Assembly (NCBI GenBank): GCA_032871835.1
Contig: CM065297.1
Coordinates: forward strand, 86,263,052 to 86,327,051
DNA: 64,000 bases
From: Dipteronia dyeriana
Taxonomy: Eukaryota; Streptophyta; Magnoliopsida; Sapindales; Sapindaceae
Reading direction: 5' to 3'
Part shown: in pieces, positions 61,650-64,000 of the stretch
Layout of the letters: the number at the start of each line of letters is the position of its first letter
Numbering within the stretch: position 1 is the stretch's first letter
Made by a program: the position numbers and the translations under genes
The notes under the pieces: model-generated
Database searches by the model: none
Told to the model about the DNA's origin: nothing
Seen by the model: only the letters and a program-made list of their open reading frames with translations

Positions 61650-61912
61650 ACGGTTATGCAAATCATCAATTGTACAACTATGATCTTCCTCAAATTTATG
61701 AACAGTTCAATAATTTCCACCTTTCATCTTAACTGCGTGAAATTGAAATTTACACTCAGGATCCTTGCAGCCTACTTCATGTCTAGCCATGCATGACCTC
61801 GTAATCCTTCTTCAGTCAACATTCGCAATGCCTTGTACCACCCTAGACAACTCAGCGTAGTTCAAATTCCTATGAACATTGACAAACTCTGTTTCACCAT
61901 CCTCGTAAAAGT
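61650..61912 (-). pseudogene. MuDR transposase N-terminal/DNA-binding fragment
   Basis: One minus-strand frame reads FYEDGETEFVNVHRNLNYAE, then a Cys-rich segment CMARHEVGCKDPECKFQFHA, then VKMKGGNY-stop-TVHKFEEDHSC and DDLHNR. The C-x(n)-C...H-x-C arrangement and the KFEEDHSC block match the MuDR DNA-binding region. Two TGA stops interrupt it, one (about 61708) exactly where Trp is expected. Nothing from the catalytic core follows within the window. Confidence 0.65.
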
Positions 61913-61930
61913 TACTGATCGGTCATTATT

Positions 61931-63290
61931 TGTATGTGTTTTTAATCCCCGTTCCTCCAATCAATTTCTTGTTGCTTGAGCCTTTTAGGTATTTAATTTG
62001 TGTGTTTGAGCATTTTTCAGGACATTGGATCTTAATGTTGTGTTTGAAAGATATGAAGCAAAAAGGGGCAATTTTTTCAATTACCCTTGCGGAGGTCGTT
62101 GTCCAAGCAAAGTCTCCACCGCGGTATGTTGAGCAGAGAATCACAGTCGAGCCATCGTGCAACACTGCGGTCTGTACCGTTGTCCAGGTCGTGTCTCCAG
62201 AGAGGTCTCCGCAGCTCAACTTCCCAGAAAGCACATCGCTTTATAAGCCGCGGTCTGTGCAAGCTATCCGTGCCGCGGTCTAGAGAGCGGTCATGCGTAT
62301 TCCTTGTTGTCTAGGGAATTCTGAAACCTATTTTGGAGAGAACCTATATATATACATATTTTTCAATTTTTCGAAAAGATCCCCAACCAATATTGTTTCT
62401 CCATGCCTTTAAAAACACATAGAAATTCTTTCACCTGTTCTTACACATCCGAAGATTTGAAGACGAAGAGGATTTCAATTGAAGACCTGACAACAATGGG
62501 TTTTATCTTTTCTATCTTTTGTCTTTCTATTTTCATGATATGTAACTAACTCCATAACTAGGGAATCAACATGAACCTTTTGTAAATGCTCATGTTTAGG
62601 TTAATAATATTATTTCATCAGTTCAATTCTTGAATCGTTCATTGTTCTTGATTGCTTGACCCTCATTAGTTATAATATTTATTCACACCATAGACCAATG
62701 GTGGATAATTATTTGGTATTATTTTAGGGTTAAGACTATTTGAGAATTAGGGTTAGAGTATACACAAAACCTAACTTTGATTAATGCTCTTTTGATGAAT
62801 GAATTTTATCTTTAACATAGACCAAGCAAAGTATAGAATTTGATTCTTATTTCTTGCGCTTAATGGGTTTCCGATCATTGTTCACACCATAGACCAAGGG
62901 GTTTGAAATACGTGACTCATCCCACGATCATACGGTAATAGTCATATTAAAGATAAAGAATGAACCCTTGAATTGATTGAATTTTGTTTACAAATTTATT
63001 CCATACATTGAGTGTTCATAATTGGGGATCATTGATGACCTAGTGTTTTCTCACCCTTGATCACAACTCAATCTTCTCAATTACTTTCTTAGTTTAATTT
63101 AATTTAGTTTTAGTTTTAGTTCAATCTTCAAACAATCTTTTGGTTACTTTAATTTAGCTTTAATTAGAACTAGTTTTCAATCAATAAATCTCTAGTCCTC
63201 ATGGGAATGATCCTTACTTGCTGCTATACGATATCTTCACGATTCGTACACTTGCTAGTTTTGTTTTTATAACACGAATTTACACATCAA
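61931..63290 (+). mobile_element. 5' LTR of an Athila-type Gypsy element
   Basis: The right border is firm: TTACACATCA is followed by AGTTTTTGGCGCCGCTGCCG, the primer-binding region typical of Athila/Tat-type Gypsy elements. The left border is inferred as TGTATGTGTTTT at 61931, where the MULE fragment stops. A GC-richer block with repeated CCGCGGT motifs lies at 62080-62290, and a TATATATA motif near 62345. Confidence 0.65.
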
Positions 63291-63513
63291 GTTTTTGGCG
63301 CCGCTGCCGAGGAGTAGTTAAATTTATTGGTTAATTCTAGTTTTAGTCTTTGTTAATAGATTTAATTAGTTTGGTAGTAGAGTCATTAATTTTAGATTTT
63401 TAGTTTTTATTTTACTTTATTTTATTTTCGTAGTTTACTGTGTGTCTGCCTTTTGTTTCAGGTTTCAACGGTGAATGTAAGGTAGAAGATCACTGCAATG
63501 AGAATTACTACCG

Positions 63514-64000
63514 TTGAATGACAACATTGATCGTATTGGACAAAGAACAATGAGAGACGATGGAAATCAAAACATCCAAGAGGTTCCGGAACTATCAGAT
63601 GTACCTATCAAGACCATGAAGGATTACAGCAGGCCTATAGTTGATAATCACCCTTTATACATTGCACTGGATGAGGTAGCTAGAAACTATAAGCTGAAAA
63701 GTTTCCATTACAATCTACTGCCTGCGTTCTATAAACTTCTGAATGAAGATGTGCTTAAATTTCTCAGAGAGTTCTATACAGCAATTCAAGCTTTTCCAAA
63801 CACCAGGGTGACAGAAAACCAGCTGAGTATGAGATGTATTCCATATGCTCTCAAGGAAAAGGCGAAGACATGGCTTTTGACTTTACCTCCGGCTTCATTG
63901 ACAACATAGGAAGATGTGGTAGATAGGCTTACTGATCAGTTTTATTCTCCCCAGAAGACCAGTGAGATCAGGTCCAAGATTACAAATTTCTTTTTAGGGG
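63514..64000 (+). pseudogene. gag: Athila-type gag, N-terminal part, runs off the window
   Basis: ATG at 63514 is about 220 bases inside the LTR. The first 100 residues are variable. The gag core follows with LKEKAKTWLLTLPPASLTT, then a TAG at 63907-63909 where Trp is expected, then EDVVDRLTDQFYSPQKTSEI, the conserved Athila/Ty3 gag block. The frame remains open to the window edge beyond that single stop, so the element may be fairly young. Confidence 0.75.

Larger units (their letters stand above)
59151..61930 (-). mobile_element. Remnant of a second Mutator-like element
   Basis: The right side carries a MuDR transposase N-terminus (minus). The left side begins GGGTAAAATTTATAATAGCC after an AT-rich flank, a plausible but unproven terminal repeat start. 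The interior holds hexamer repeats (59765-59890), a 22-26-bp minisatellite (60885-61145) and no further transposase domain. The right end is cut by the Athila LTR. Confidence 0.5.

Noticed and set aside
62077..62314. Overlapping frames in the GC-richer block of the right-end LTR
   Set aside because: They lie within the Athila LTR, on both strands, with no conserved protein.

Overview
The window is nuclear DNA of a flowering plant, most likely a eudicot. It is AT-rich, has GT-AG introns in plant-type genes, and carries plant-only families (DUF3511, MGC-type CDK-like kinases, plant EME1) and plant retrotransposon lineages (SIRE-type Copia, Tat- and Athila-type Gypsy, MULEs carrying a ULP1-like gene). 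The species cannot be fixed from the sequence.

Layout. 1-11.1 kb is a small gene island: the last three exons of an EME1-type crossover-junction endonuclease (+), a single-exon DUF3511 protein (+), and a complete seven-exon membrane-type CDK-like Ser/Thr kinase (-). 11.6-51 kb is a stack of nested mobile elements: a 2.0-kb LTR of a minus-strand element (12737-14766); a decayed Tat-type Ty3/Gypsy element (15198 to about 24778) with two RNase H domains and a coiled-coil antisense ORF downstream of integrase; a 5'-truncated Copia element with its 3' LTR (24779-29336), which itself carries a hAT MITE with a perfect 8-bp target duplication; rearranged minus-strand Tat LTR and gag pieces (29337-31921); and a Mutator-like element (about 32285-50965).

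The Mutator-like element carries a MuDR transposase (+), a convergent ULP1-peptidase/DUF1985 gene (-), and two subterminal minisatellite arrays built on a TTCTCGAT core. A full-length SIRE-type Copia element (32965-42665, TSD ATTCT) sits inside its left array. 51-59 kb is AT-rich with no recognisable gene. 59.1-61.9 kb is the remnant of a second Mutator-like element, cut on the right by an Athila-type Gypsy LTR and gag that run off the window.

How the parts relate. The three cellular genes are independent; nothing suggests functional linkage. In the repeat stack, nesting gives an order: Tat element, then Copia, then hAT MITE; and MULE arrays, then SIRE insertion. The most notable object is the ULP-bearing MULE with its paired, similarly placed minisatellites. 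It resembles the described Kaonashi/CUMULE class, but the arrays are not something I can attribute to that class from memory.
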